From NCBI GenBank assembly GCA_015488685.1, contig WFNH01000096.1, positions 1 to 64,000 of the forward strand: DNA of 64,000 nt. The letters run 5' to 3'. A program made the translations under genes and the position numbers. Position 1 is the first letter of the stretch. Each line of letters opens with the position of its first letter. The DNA is from Marinosulfonomonas sp. GTDB taxonomy: Bacteria > Pseudomonadota > Alphaproteobacteria > Rhodobacterales > Rhodobacteraceae. This document shows positions 22,786-33,002 of this stretch, piece after piece. The notes beneath the pieces are model-generated. The model was given only the letters and a program-made list of their open reading frames with translations, was not told the DNA's origin and did no database searches.

Positions 22786-23327
22786 GCCTTTTGCTCCTTT
22801 TTATGCAGGGCGCGCAGGTGCTTTTTCACCTCGGCCATGCGCCAGCTTATTGTGCCCTCGGACACACCTAAAACTTCTCCGGCCTCGCGGTGTGTCATTT
22901 CTTCTTCCAGTGTCAGCGCCAGCGTGTCGCGCAGTTCTTGTGGCAGGGCGGTCATGGCTTGCGTTAGCCAGTCGATCCCGTCCTGCGTTTCCTTGTTGGC
23001 GGCGACGCGGTTGACCTCCCAATCGCCCCAGCCATCGGCGGCGCGGGCGTGGCTGGCAAACCGGCGGCGGCGGTCGTGTGCAGCGTTCACCGCCACACGA
23101 TAAAGCCAGGTCGAGAACCGCGCCTGCCCGCGAAACCCGTTCAGTTTGGCGGGCAGGGCGGCGCAGATGTCCTGTGTCAGATCCTCGGCATCGGCGCGGG
23201 TGCCGGTCAAACGAAAACACAGACCGAACAGGCGGTCGTAATTGCGCCGCAGCAAAAGCGAGAATGCCTCGCGATCACCGCCAGCGGCCGACTGGGCCAG
23301 TGTTTCGTCTGTGGTCTCCATACGCAT
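22782..23327 (-). CDS. ECF-type RNA polymerase sigma factor
   Basis: sigma2 (YDRLFGLCFRLTGTRADAEDLTQDI) and sigma4 (HREAGEVLGVSEGTISWRMAEVKKHL). Confidence 0.93.
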   Translation of the reverse strand: MRMETTDETLAQSAAGGDREAFSLLLRRNYDRLFGLCFRLTGTRADAEDLTQDICAALPAKLNGFRGQARFSTWLYRVAVNAAHDRRRRFASHARAADGWGDWEVNRVAANKETQDGIDWLTQAMTALPQELRDTLALTLEEEMTHREAGEVLGVSEGTISWRMAEVKKHLRALHKKEQKA

Positions 23328-23478
23328 TACATTCTGTTAGACGGGTATGCGCCGTCAATCCTTGGAAAAAAGATTATAGGGCCTGATCAGAGATCAAACT
23401 CACATTACCCCCCATACGCACAACTGTCACTTTTGCAGACATCGTAATAGTGCACATATGGCTAACCCGAACAGAAAA

Positions 23479-23509
23479 CCCCCTCTGGCAAAAACGATGC
23501 CAGAGGGGG
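23479..23509 (-). terminator. Rho-independent terminator of the Gly-rich protein gene
   Basis: 11-bp stem CCCCCTCTGGC/GCCAGAGGGGG followed on the minus strand by TTTT. Confidence 0.8.
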
Positions 23510-23540
23510 CCAACCAAAATAAAGCCGGTTTTAGCGCTTG

Positions 23541-23873
23541 TTAGTCGTTATCACCGCCGCCATCACCTTCTCCGCCTTCGCCGCCAGCACCACCTTCGCC
23601 ACCATCACCTTCACCGCCAGCACCATCATGGCCGTCAGCTGCACCCTCGCCATGCTCGGCATCATTATTGGCACCTGCGGCAGTGCCACCAGCTGCTGTA
23701 TCTGTATTTCCGGCGCCCCCGTTTGTTACCTTTGATGGCGTTGTTTTAGTGGTGGTTGTTGCAGGCGTTTTTGTCGGAGTGACAGCCTGAGCTGATACCA
23801 TCCCCGTGCCAAATACTGTTGCTACGAACGCCAGTGCGGCGGTGCTTGCCAGAAGTTTTTTCATTTTATTCAT
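23541..23873 (-). CDS. Secreted low-complexity Gly/Glu/Asp-rich protein
   Basis: Signal peptide MKKLLASTAALAFVATVFGTGMVSAQA; repetitive GEGGEGDGG C-terminus; own terminator. Confidence 0.75.
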   Translation of the reverse strand: MNKMKKLLASTAALAFVATVFGTGMVSAQAVTPTKTPATTTTKTTPSKVTNGGAGNTDTAAGGTAAGANNDAEHGEGAADGHDGAGGEGDGGEGGAGGEGGEGDGGGDND

Positions 23874-24329
23874 CCTATATTTTCAGACCCGGTTTCGGGT
23901 ATTTACGTTTTGCCCGATCCGGGCGGTTTCAGTTCGTTTTACGACAGGCCATCGGGCCGGGCCGTTTCGACAAGGATGACTATCGGCGCAGTATCAGCAA
24001 AACGATATTGACGGATCGTTTATTCTGGAAATCTTATCCTCGAGTTTAAGCCCCTAAACCTTTTTCCAAATCCAATGCATTGCTATTATTCAATTTTATT
24101 CTTCCTGATAGGCGGAAATAAACCGCCTAAACTTTTGATTAGAAGGAATGATCAGGTATGATATAAACGAAATGAAACCCGCCGAATGGTACCGGCCAGT
24201 TTTCTATACGTCTGCCTTACGCAAATTAGTCGCTATTCATACCACCAACCCCGTTAATTTTCCACGCCCCACAAAACCCCGTATTTCCTACACTAGCATT
24301 TCCCCAAACACCCCCTTAACCTGCCCCGC

Positions 24330-25274
24330 ATGATCCGATTTGCCGCCACCCGTTTGCTGTCTCTTGCCCTCAGCCTGCTGATGGCCTCGATCGTGGTTTT
24401 CGCCGTGGTCGAGGTGATCCCGGGTGATCCGGCCTCTTATATGCTGGGCCTGAATGCCACCCCCGAAGCGGTCGAGGCCTTGCGCAATGAACTGGGCCTG
24501 AACGGGTCACTCTGGGCGCGTTATATCGGCTGGGTTTCCGGTATGCTGGTGGGCGATTTCGGGCAATCCTATACCTACCGCGTGCCGGTCTCGGACCTGA
24601 TTGCCCAACGCATCTGGGTCTCGCTGCCACTGGCGATGATTGCGCTGTTGATGTCCACCCTTATTGCCTTTCCGGTCGGCCTGATTGCCGCCGCGCGGCG
24701 CGGGAAATTCAGCGATTACAGCATCATGGGGCTTACCCAACTGGGCATCGCCGTGCCGAATTTCTGGTTTGCTATGCTGCTGGTGCTGGTGTTCGCGATC
24801 AATCTGCACTGGTTCGGGGCCGGCGGTTTTCCGGGCTGGGAAAACGGCATCCTTGCCGGTCTAAAGGCGCTGACCCTGCCCGCCATCGCATTGGCCCTGC
24901 CCCAAGCCTCGATCCTTGCCCGCGTGATGCGCTCAAGCCTGCTGGAAACCCTGACGCAGGATTACATCCGCTCTGCCCGCGCCAAGGGCCTGACCCGTGC
25001 GCAGGCCCTGCGCCGCCACGCCCTGCGCAATGCGATGATTCCGGTGCTGACCATCATCGGTTTGCAGTTTTCCTTTCTGCTGGCCGGTGCCATCATCATT
25101 GAAAACGTATTCTACCTGCCCGGCCTTGGGCAGTTGATCTACAAGGGCATCACCCAGCGCGATCTGGTGGTGGTGGAAAGCGTTGTGATGCTGCTGGTTT
25201 TCGCCGTGATCCTTGTCACTTTCCTTGTCGATCTGGCCTATGCCGCCGTTGATCCCCGTCTAAGGAAACGCTGA
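24330..25274 (+). CDS. ABC transporter permease (dipeptide/oligopeptide DppB-like)
   Basis: MTMs, EVIPGDPASYMLG, RSARAKGLTRAQALRRHALRNAMIPVLTI EAA motif. Confidence 0.93.
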   Translation: MIRFAATRLLSLALSLLMASIVVFAVVEVIPGDPASYMLGLNATPEAVEALRNELGLNGSLWARYIGWVSGMLVGDFGQSYTYRVPVSDLIAQRIWVSLPLAMIALLMSTLIAFPVGLIAAARRGKFSDYSIMGLTQLGIAVPNFWFAMLLVLVFAINLHWFGAGGFPGWENGILAGLKALTLPAIALALPQASILARVMRSSLLETLTQDYIRSARAKGLTRAQALRRHALRNAMIPVLTIIGLQFSFLLAGAIIIENVFYLPGLGQLIYKGITQRDLVVVESVVMLLVFAVILVTFLVDLAYAAVDPRLRKR

Positions 25275-26092
25275 TGAGACTGCCGATCCAACTGATCATC
25301 GGGGCCTTGCTGACATCGTTTTTCGTCATCGCGGTGCTGGTGTCCTTTGTCTGGACACCGCATGACGTCACCGTGCTGACCATTGCCGACAAGCTGCAAC
25401 CGCCATCGGCAAAATACTGGCTGGGCACCGACCATTTCGGGCGCGATATGTTTTCTATGCTGATGGTCGGTGCACGCACCTCGATTGCTGTGGCGATTGT
25501 CGCGGTGGGCATCGGTATGGGCATCGGCGTGCCGCTGGGCCTGATGGCGGCGGCCAACAAAGGCAGCCTGCTGGACGAGGTGATCATGCGCGGCAATGAT
25601 CTGATCTTTGCCTTTCCCTCGCTTGTGATTGCCATCCTGATCACCGCCGTTTTCGGCCCCTCGGCCGTGAACGCTATCCTTGCCATCGGCATTTTCAACA
25701 TCCCCGTTTTCGCCCGTGTATCCCGTGGTGCAGCATTGTCGATCTGGACGCTGGATTACATCCTTGCCGCCCGCACATTCGGTAAGGGGCGGGTGCGGAT
25801 TTCGGCGGAACATATCCTGCCCAACATCGCCAACCTGTTGATCGTGCAGGGCACCATCCAGTTTTCGTTGGGCATTCTGGCCGAAGCGGGCCTGTCCTAT
25901 GTTGGCCTTGGCGCACAGCCCCCCACCCCCAGTTGGGGCCGGATGCTGGCCGATGCGCAAACCATGATCTACACCAAACCGATGCTGGCCATCCTGCCCG
26001 GCATGGCGATTGTGCTGATGGTTCTGGGGCTGAACCTGATGGGGGATGGTTTGCGCGATCTGCTGGATCCACGGATCAGGAGGGAGCGTTGA
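25274..26092 (+). CDS. ABC transporter permease (DppC-like)
   Basis: YWLGTDHFGRDMFS; EAA motif. Confidence 0.93.
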   Translation: MRLPIQLIIGALLTSFFVIAVLVSFVWTPHDVTVLTIADKLQPPSAKYWLGTDHFGRDMFSMLMVGARTSIAVAIVAVGIGMGIGVPLGLMAAANKGSLLDEVIMRGNDLIFAFPSLVIAILITAVFGPSAVNAILAIGIFNIPVFARVSRGAALSIWTLDYILAARTFGKGRVRISAEHILPNIANLLIVQGTIQFSLGILAEAGLSYVGLGAQPPTPSWGRMLADAQTMIYTKPMLAILPGMAIVLMVLGLNLMGDGLRDLLDPRIRRER

Positions 26093-26093
26093 T

Positions 26094-27674
<1,581 letters not shown>

Positions 27675-27679
27675 AGATC

Positions 27680-29131
27680 ATGCTGAAAAACATCTGGTAT
27701 CCCACCGACAAACTGTTCATCGGCGGCGAATGGGTCGCGCCTGCGGACGGAGAGGTTTTGCAACTGGAAAACCCCTCGGACGGCACCCCGCTGGCCCCGA
27801 TCGCACGCGGCAAGGCGGCCGACATTGACGCGGCGGTCACGGCGGCACAGGCCGCGCTGGATGGCGAATGGGGCCGCACCACGGCGCTGGAACGGGGGCG
27901 CATCCTGACGCGGATGGGGCAACTGGTTTTGAAAAAGGTTGATGAACTGGGCATTATCGAGGCCCATGACGTTGGCAAACCCTTAACCCAGGCCCGCAAT
28001 GACGCCATCGCGATGGCGCGGTATCTGGAATATTACGGCGGGGCGGCAGACAAGGTGCATGGCGAAACCATCCCCTATATGGATGGCTATACCGTTTACA
28101 CCCTGCGCGAACCGCACGGGGTGACGGGGCATATCGTGCCGTGGAACTACCCGATGCAGATCATTGGCCGATCCGTCGGGGCCGCATTGGCGATGGGCAA
28201 CGCTTGCGTTCTGAAACCGGCGGAAGAGGCATGCCTGACCGCGCTGGGCTTTGCCGCGATTGCACAGGAAGCAGGCTTGCCCGCCGGTGCTCTGAACGTT
28301 GTGCCGGGGCTGGGTGAAGAGGCGGGCGCGGCCCTGTCTGGCCATAGCGGCATCCAGCATATTTCCTTTACCGGCTCGGTCGGGGTGGGCAAACTGGTGC
28401 AGGCGGCGGCAGCGCAGAATGTCATTCCGGTGACGCTGGAGCTGGGGGGGAAATCGCCGCAGGTGGTGTTTGATGACGCCGATCTGGACGCCGCCCTGCC
28501 GTTCCTTGTCGGGGCTTGTATCCAGAACGCGGGACAGACTTGCTCGGCGGCCTCGCGCGTGCTGGTCCAGCGCGGGGTTTACGATAAACTGCTGGCGCGG
28601 ATGGCAGACAGTTACAGAGGCATGATGGTGGGGCCTGCGATGGCGGACGCCAATGTCGGTCCGCTGATTTCGGCACGGCAAAAGGAAATTGTCACCGGGT
28701 TTCTGGAGCAGGGCCAAGACCTGCGGCTGGCTGCACAGGGCAGCATTATCGAGGGCACACCAGAGGGCGGGCATTACGTTGTCCCGACCCTGTTTGCCGA
28801 TGTGCCACCGGGTCACACCTTGGCCCAGAATGAAATTTTCGGCCCCGTTCAGGTGGTGATCCCGTTTGAAGACGAAGCCGAGGCGATTGCCATTGCCAAT
28901 GGCACCGAATTCGGGCTGGTGGCAAGCGTCTGGAGCCGCGATGGCGCACGGCAAATGCGTATGGCCAAGGCCCTGAAAGCCGGTCAGGTGTTCATCAACA
29001 ATTACGGTGCCGGTGGCGGTGTTGAACTGCCCTTTGGCGGAGTCGGAAAATCCGGTCACGGACGCGAAAAAGGGTTCGAGGCGCTGTATGGATTTTCGGT
29101 TTTGAAAACTGTGGCTGCATATCACGGGTAA
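27680..29131 (+). CDS. Aldehyde dehydrogenase family protein
   Basis: [35 protein letters not shown] catalytic Cys. Confidence 0.95.
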   Translation: MLKNIWYPTDKLFIGGEWVAPADGEVLQLENPSDGTPLAPIARGKAADIDAAVTAAQAALDGEWGRTTALERGRILTRMGQLVLKKVDELGIIEAHDVGKPLTQARNDAIAMARYLEYYGGAADKVHGETIPYMDGYTVYTLREPHGVTGHIVPWNYPMQIIGRSVGAALAMGNACVLKPAEEACLTALGFAAIAQEAGLPAGALNVVPGLGEEAGAALSGHSGIQHISFTGSVGVGKLVQAAAAQNVIPVTLELGGKSPQVVFDDADLDAALPFLVGACIQNAGQTCSAASRVLVQRGVYDKLLARMADSYRGMMVGPAMADANVGPLISARQKEIVTGFLEQGQDLRLAAQGSIIEGTPEGGHYVVPTLFADVPPGHTLAQNEIFGPVQVVIPFEDEAEAIAIANGTEFGLVASVWSRDGARQMRMAKALKAGQVFINNYGAGGGVELPFGGVGKSGHGREKGFEALYGFSVLKTVAAYHG

Positions 29132-29181
29132 CCGAAATCTTTGAAAGATTTCGGACTGTTTTCTTACAAAGAAAACAGTCC
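29132..29181. terminator. Twin overlapping palindromes between convergent genes
   Basis: CCGAAATCTTT/AAAGATTTCGG (132-154) and GGACTGTTTTCTT-ACA-AAGAAAACAGTCC (153-181). Confidence 0.6.
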
Positions 29182-29201
29182 GGCGCCCAGATTCGTTTAG
29201 C

Positions 29202-29795
29202 CTACCCGTGCGGGTTTACACCGGTGGCCATCATCCAGTGATGATCCTGATGATGCATGCCCAGTGCCATGATCCCGAAAAACCCGAGCGCACGCAGTTT
29301 ATCCATGTCGTCTGCCGAGGTTGTGACTGTCAGAACCACGCCGGTTTCGGATTTTTCCGGGCTGAAAGTCCAATCCCCTGTCCCGTTCATAACACCGGAA
29401 TGGGCAATTGCCATCCGTTGAATGGACCCTATGGTCTTGCCCGTGCCCGTCACTGCGAACTGTAAGCCGTTTTCAACTTCGGTCGTCTGGACTTCGGCAT
29501 CGGTGAACACAAGTTCCATATCCACCAGATGTTCGCGCAAGGCAGGGATGTTGACCTTGGACCAATCGGTGTTCGGGTCAGCCGCAAGTGCCAGCACAAT
29601 TTCCTCGATTGCGGCAAAGGCGGACTGGCCTGCTTCGGTCGCAGGGTTCATTTGCATGCCGGTTGCCATGGTCTGCATCTGGGCCATGCCGTTGCCGTTC
29701 ATCATTGCCTCGTGATCCATCCCTGTATGGGTTTCCTGAGCCGCGGCCAGATTTGGTAAAAGAGCCACAAGGCCCACAATCAATATATGTTTCAT
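29202..29795 (-). CDS. Periplasmic Met/His-rich hypothetical protein
   Basis: Signal peptide; MDHEAMMNGNGMAQMQTMATGMQM near N-terminus and GMHHQDHHWMMATGVNPHG at C-terminus. Confidence 0.8.
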   Translation of the reverse strand: MKHILIVGLVALLPNLAAAQETHTGMDHEAMMNGNGMAQMQTMATGMQMNPATEAGQSAFAAIEEIVLALAADPNTDWSKVNIPALREHLVDMELVFTDAEVQTTEVENGLQFAVTGTGKTIGSIQRMAIAHSGVMNGTGDWTFSPEKSETGVVLTVTTSADDMDKLRALGFFGIMALGMHHQDHHWMMATGVNPHG

Positions 29796-29855
29796 TCGCG
29801 CGTTCCTGTTCCTGATTTATTTCCTGAACAAGCTTGCCTGATAAATCCCATACAT

Positions 29856-29875
29856 GACATGATAGCAATCATGTC
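29856..29875. promoter_or_regulatory. Perfect 8-4-8 palindrome overlapping the Crp-family start codon
   Basis: GACATGAT-AGCA-ATCATGTC. Confidence 0.5.
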
Positions 29876-30401
29876 TCAGAGCTTTTTTGACCACCTACAG
29901 CAACTTCGCCATACCCGCCGCACCCTTGCGGCCGGGACAATGCTATTTGACCGCGATGATCCTGTGACCTCGGTTTACAGGGTTGAAAGCGGTGAAGTTC
30001 ATTTGTTGCGGCGACAGGAGGACGGGGCGGAATTTATCCTGCAACGGGCAATGGCAGGGGTGCTGTTGGCCGAAGCTTCGATCACGTCGAAGGCTTATCA
30101 CTGTGGCGCTGTTGTGGTTCGCCATTCGGTTCTGGCAGTGTTTTCGCGCGCGGATGTGCAGGCTTTGATTGCCCAAAATCAACAGGCCGCGACCGCCTTT
30201 GCCACCCATCTGGGCCGCGAAGTTCGCGAGGCACGGATGCGGGCCGAAATTTTGTCCCTGAAACGGGTTTCCGAGCGGTTGGATGCGTGGCTGATTTGGA
30301 ATGATAATACCTTGATAAATAAGGGTAAATGGCATCAAGTTGCCAAGGAAATCGGCGTGTCTTCCGAAGCGCTATATAGAGAGCTTGCGCGGCGTCGGTA
30401 A
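29871..30401 (+). CDS. Crp/Fnr family transcriptional regulator
   Basis: cNMP-binding fold (TLAAGTMLFDRDDPVTSVYRVESGEVHLLRR) and C-terminal HTH (WHQVAKEIGVSSEALYRELARR). Confidence 0.88.
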   Translation: MSQSFFDHLQQLRHTRRTLAAGTMLFDRDDPVTSVYRVESGEVHLLRRQEDGAEFILQRAMAGVLLAEASITSKAYHCGAVVVRHSVLAVFSRADVQALIAQNQQAATAFATHLGREVREARMRAEILSLKRVSERLDAWLIWNDNTLINKGKWHQVAKEIGVSSEALYRELARRR

Positions 30402-30447
30402 AGCGGGCAAATTGCGCGTAACATATATGAAAACCGGGGGTTATCCG

Positions 30448-31188
30448 ATGCGACTTGAGGGAAAAACAGCAATTGTAACGGGGGCCGGTTCGGGCTTTGG
30501 CGCAGGCATTGCCCGCAAATTTGCCGCCGAGGGCGCGCGGGTGATGGTGGCCGATATCAACATGGAGGGGGCCGAAGCTGTGGCCACCGAAGTGGGCGGC
30601 ATCGCGCAAAAGGTGGATGTGGCCAATGGTGCGAGCGTGGCTGCGATGATCAATGCTGCGCAAGAGGCGTTCGGACAGATCGACATTCTGGTGAACAACG
30701 CCGGTATCACCCATATGCCCGGCCCGATGGAACAGGTCAGCGAAGAGGATTTCGACCGCGTGTTGGCCGTGAACGCCAAATCGGTTTACCTGACCGCGCG
30801 CGAGTTGGTGCCGCTGATGAAGGCGGCAAAGGCGGGGGTGATCCTGAATGTGGCCTCGACCGCGGGGGTTTCGCCGCGTCCGAACCTGAACTGGTATAAT
30901 GCATCCAAAGGCTGGATGATCACTGCAACGCGCACGATGGCGGTGGAACTGGCCCCGTTCGGCATACGGGTAAACGCGATCAATCCGGTGGCCGGTGATA
31001 CACCGCTACTGAAAACATTCATGGGCGAGGACACGCCGGAAATTCGTGCCAAGTTTTTGTCGACCATCCCTTTGGGGCGTTTTTCCACGCCCGAGGATAT
31101 GGGCAATGCGGCGGCCTTCCTGTGCTCGGACGAGGCCAGCATGATCACCGGCGTTGCGATGGAAGTTGACGGTGGGCGGTGCATTTAA
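30448..31188 (+). CDS. SDR family oxidoreductase
   Basis: TGAGSGFGAGIA, NNAGIT, YNASKG. Confidence 0.94.
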   Translation: MRLEGKTAIVTGAGSGFGAGIARKFAAEGARVMVADINMEGAEAVATEVGGIAQKVDVANGASVAAMINAAQEAFGQIDILVNNAGITHMPGPMEQVSEEDFDRVLAVNAKSVYLTARELVPLMKAAKAGVILNVASTAGVSPRPNLNWYNASKGWMITATRTMAVELAPFGIRVNAINPVAGDTPLLKTFMGEDTPEIRAKFLSTIPLGRFSTPEDMGNAAAFLCSDEASMITGVAMEVDGGRCI

Positions 31189-31257
31189 GCGCCGAGGCGG
31201 GGGTTTCACACCCCCACACCCCCGTGAGGTATTTTTGGAAAGAAGAAGGGCAAATAT

Positions 31258-32250
31258 ATGAAGCCGGGACCGCTTAATCTGATTACTGACGTGGCCGGAT
31301 TGCGGGTGGGCAATGCGGCGGATGCCAAGGTGAAATCGGGATCAACCGTGTTGGTTGGCGATGCGCCTTTTGTCGCCGCTGTTCATGTGATGGGAGGCGC
31401 GCCCGGCACGCGGGAAACCGATTTGCTTGCGCCGGATAAAGTGGTGCAGGAGGTGGATGCGCTGGTGCTGTCCGGCGGCTCGGCCTTTGGGCTGGACGCG
31501 GCTTCGGGTGTGGCGGATGCTTTGCGTGCACAGGGGCGCGGGTTTGAGATTGGCGGACAACACGTGCCGATTGTGCCGGCGGCGATCCTGTTTGATTTGC
31601 TGAATGGTGGCGACAAGGATTGGGACGAGAACCCTTACAAGGGATTGGGCCGCGCGGCGTTAGAGACCGCAGCGGTCGAGTTTTCTTTAGGCACCCACGG
31701 CGCGGGCGTTGGGGCAACTGTGACAGGGTTGAAAGGCGGGCTTGGGTCGGCCTCGGTCGTGCTCGAATGTGGCGTGACGGTTGGCGCCTTGGTGGCCGTG
31801 AATGCGCAAGGGGCGGTGACGGTTGGGGACGGGCCGCAGTTCTGGGCCGCGCCCTTTGAAATGGATGGCGAGTTTGGCGCGGGCGGCATGGCGCAGGATT
31901 ATGACGCAGGCCATGAGCCACGCCCCGAAACCCAGTTGCGCGAGAACACCACGATTGCGATTGTCGCCACCGATGCGGTGCTGACGCAGGCGCAGGCCAC
32001 GCGCATGGCCACCGCCGCGCATGACGGCATGGCGCGGGCGATTGTGCCCAGCCACACGCCCTATGACGGGGATCTGGTGTTTGGCGTGTCCACGGGGGTT
32101 AAACCGCTGCCAGATCCGGTGTTTGACCCGATCCGGCTGGGCCATGCCGCCGCTGTTTGCCTAAGCCGTGCGATTGCCCGCGGGATATACGAGGCCACGC
32201 CCGAGGACGGGGACAGATGGCCGACGTGGCAGGAGAAATTCGGTCGATAG
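31258..32250 (+). CDS. P1 family peptidase (DmpA-like)
   Basis: LITDVAGLRVGNAAD; LSGGSAFGLDAASGV. Confidence 0.92.
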   Translation: MKPGPLNLITDVAGLRVGNAADAKVKSGSTVLVGDAPFVAAVHVMGGAPGTRETDLLAPDKVVQEVDALVLSGGSAFGLDAASGVADALRAQGRGFEIGGQHVPIVPAAILFDLLNGGDKDWDENPYKGLGRAALETAAVEFSLGTHGAGVGATVTGLKGGLGSASVVLECGVTVGALVAVNAQGAVTVGDGPQFWAAPFEMDGEFGAGGMAQDYDAGHEPRPETQLRENTTIAIVATDAVLTQAQATRMATAAHDGMARAIVPSHTPYDGDLVFGVSTGVKPLPDPVFDPIRLGHAAAVCLSRAIARGIYEATPEDGDRWPTWQEKFGR

Positions 32251-32363
32251 AGCATGTTGCACCAAATTGAATTCACCCAAAGACCCGAACGCATTCGCCA
32301 AAGCGAACACTGCCTCGGGTCTTTGGGTGAATGCTTGAAACCGATTGGGTGCAACACGCTCTA
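32248..32363. repeat. ~116-bp imperfect inverted repeat between convergent genes
   Basis: TAGAGCATGTTGCACC...GGTGCAACACGCTCTA outer arms; 18-bp perfect inner arms ATTCACCCAAAGACCCGA (32271-32288)/TCGGGTCTTTGGGTGAAT (32315-32332); tip TTCGC-CAAA-GCGAA. Confidence 0.9.
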
Positions 32364-33002
32364 ACTGTTCGCCAGCAGCACCGCCGGAAAGGCCATCATG
32401 TTCACGCCGATATGTGACAGGGTGGACAGGTAGATCGACTTGGTTCGCCATGCGAGGACACCCCAGAGCAAGCCCATGATGGCCGCGCCGCCGATCAGGG
32501 CCAGTGCGCCGCCCTGATACTGTGCGCCTTTGATCAACGCCAAAGCGATGTGCCATGCGGTGAACAATACCAGCGGATAGATGATGGCATAGCGGGCGTC
32601 TTGCGGAAAATGGCGGATGAACGCGCCGCGCCAGAACAGTTCTTCGGCGGTGCCGTTGATGATAGCGAACAGTGTTGCCAGCAGCAGGATGCGGGGGGAC
32701 AGGGATGTGGCCACCGGCAGGAAGGCGGCAAAGAACACCAGCACCACGGGCAGTATGGCAAGGGCAAGGTTCAGTGCATTTGCAGGCTTCGGGCGGGCGT
32801 AAAGCCGTTTCAGGTTGCGCGGGCCGATTATGGCCAGACCAAAGCCAAAGCACACCACGCCCCAGTAGATCGCCAACGCAATTGCCAGCCCGCGCGGGTT
32901 TCCAAGGCTGTGGGTTAGCGCCGGAAACAGGTAGATCAGCATCAGCACAATCAGCGGTGTTGCCACCAGCAGGGTCTTTTGCGGGACAGAGAAACGGCTC
33001 AT
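32361..33002 (-). CDS. CPBP family intramembrane metalloprotease
   Basis: EELFWRGAFIRHF and FTAWHIALAL motifs; start refined to MSRFSVPQ. Confidence 0.88.
   Translation of the reverse strand: MSRFSVPQKTLLVATPLIVLMLIYLFPALTHSLGNPRGLAIALAIYWGVVCFGFGLAIIGPRNLKRLYARPKPANALNLALAILPVVLVFFAAFLPVATSLSPRILLLATLFAIINGTAEELFWRGAFIRHFPQDARYAIIYPLVLFTAWHIALALIKGAQYQGGALALIGGAAIMGLLWGVLAWRTKSIYLSTLSHIGVNMMAFPAVLLANS

Noticed and set aside
23450-23749. Plus-strand His/Arg-rich ORF (RRHHLLRLRRQHHLRHHHLHRQHHHG)
   Set aside because: Antisense of the Gly/Glu/Asp repeat gene, which has signal peptide and terminator on the minus strand.
24148-24333. 61-aa ORF upstream of the Dpp-type permease, considered as a leader or SBP remnant
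   Set aside because: No signal peptide or SBP similarity visible; overlaps the permease start and is probably chance.
27983-29125. 380-aa minus-strand ORF opposite aldehyde dehydrogenase
   Set aside because: Antisense shadow of a clear ALDH gene; no recognisable domain.
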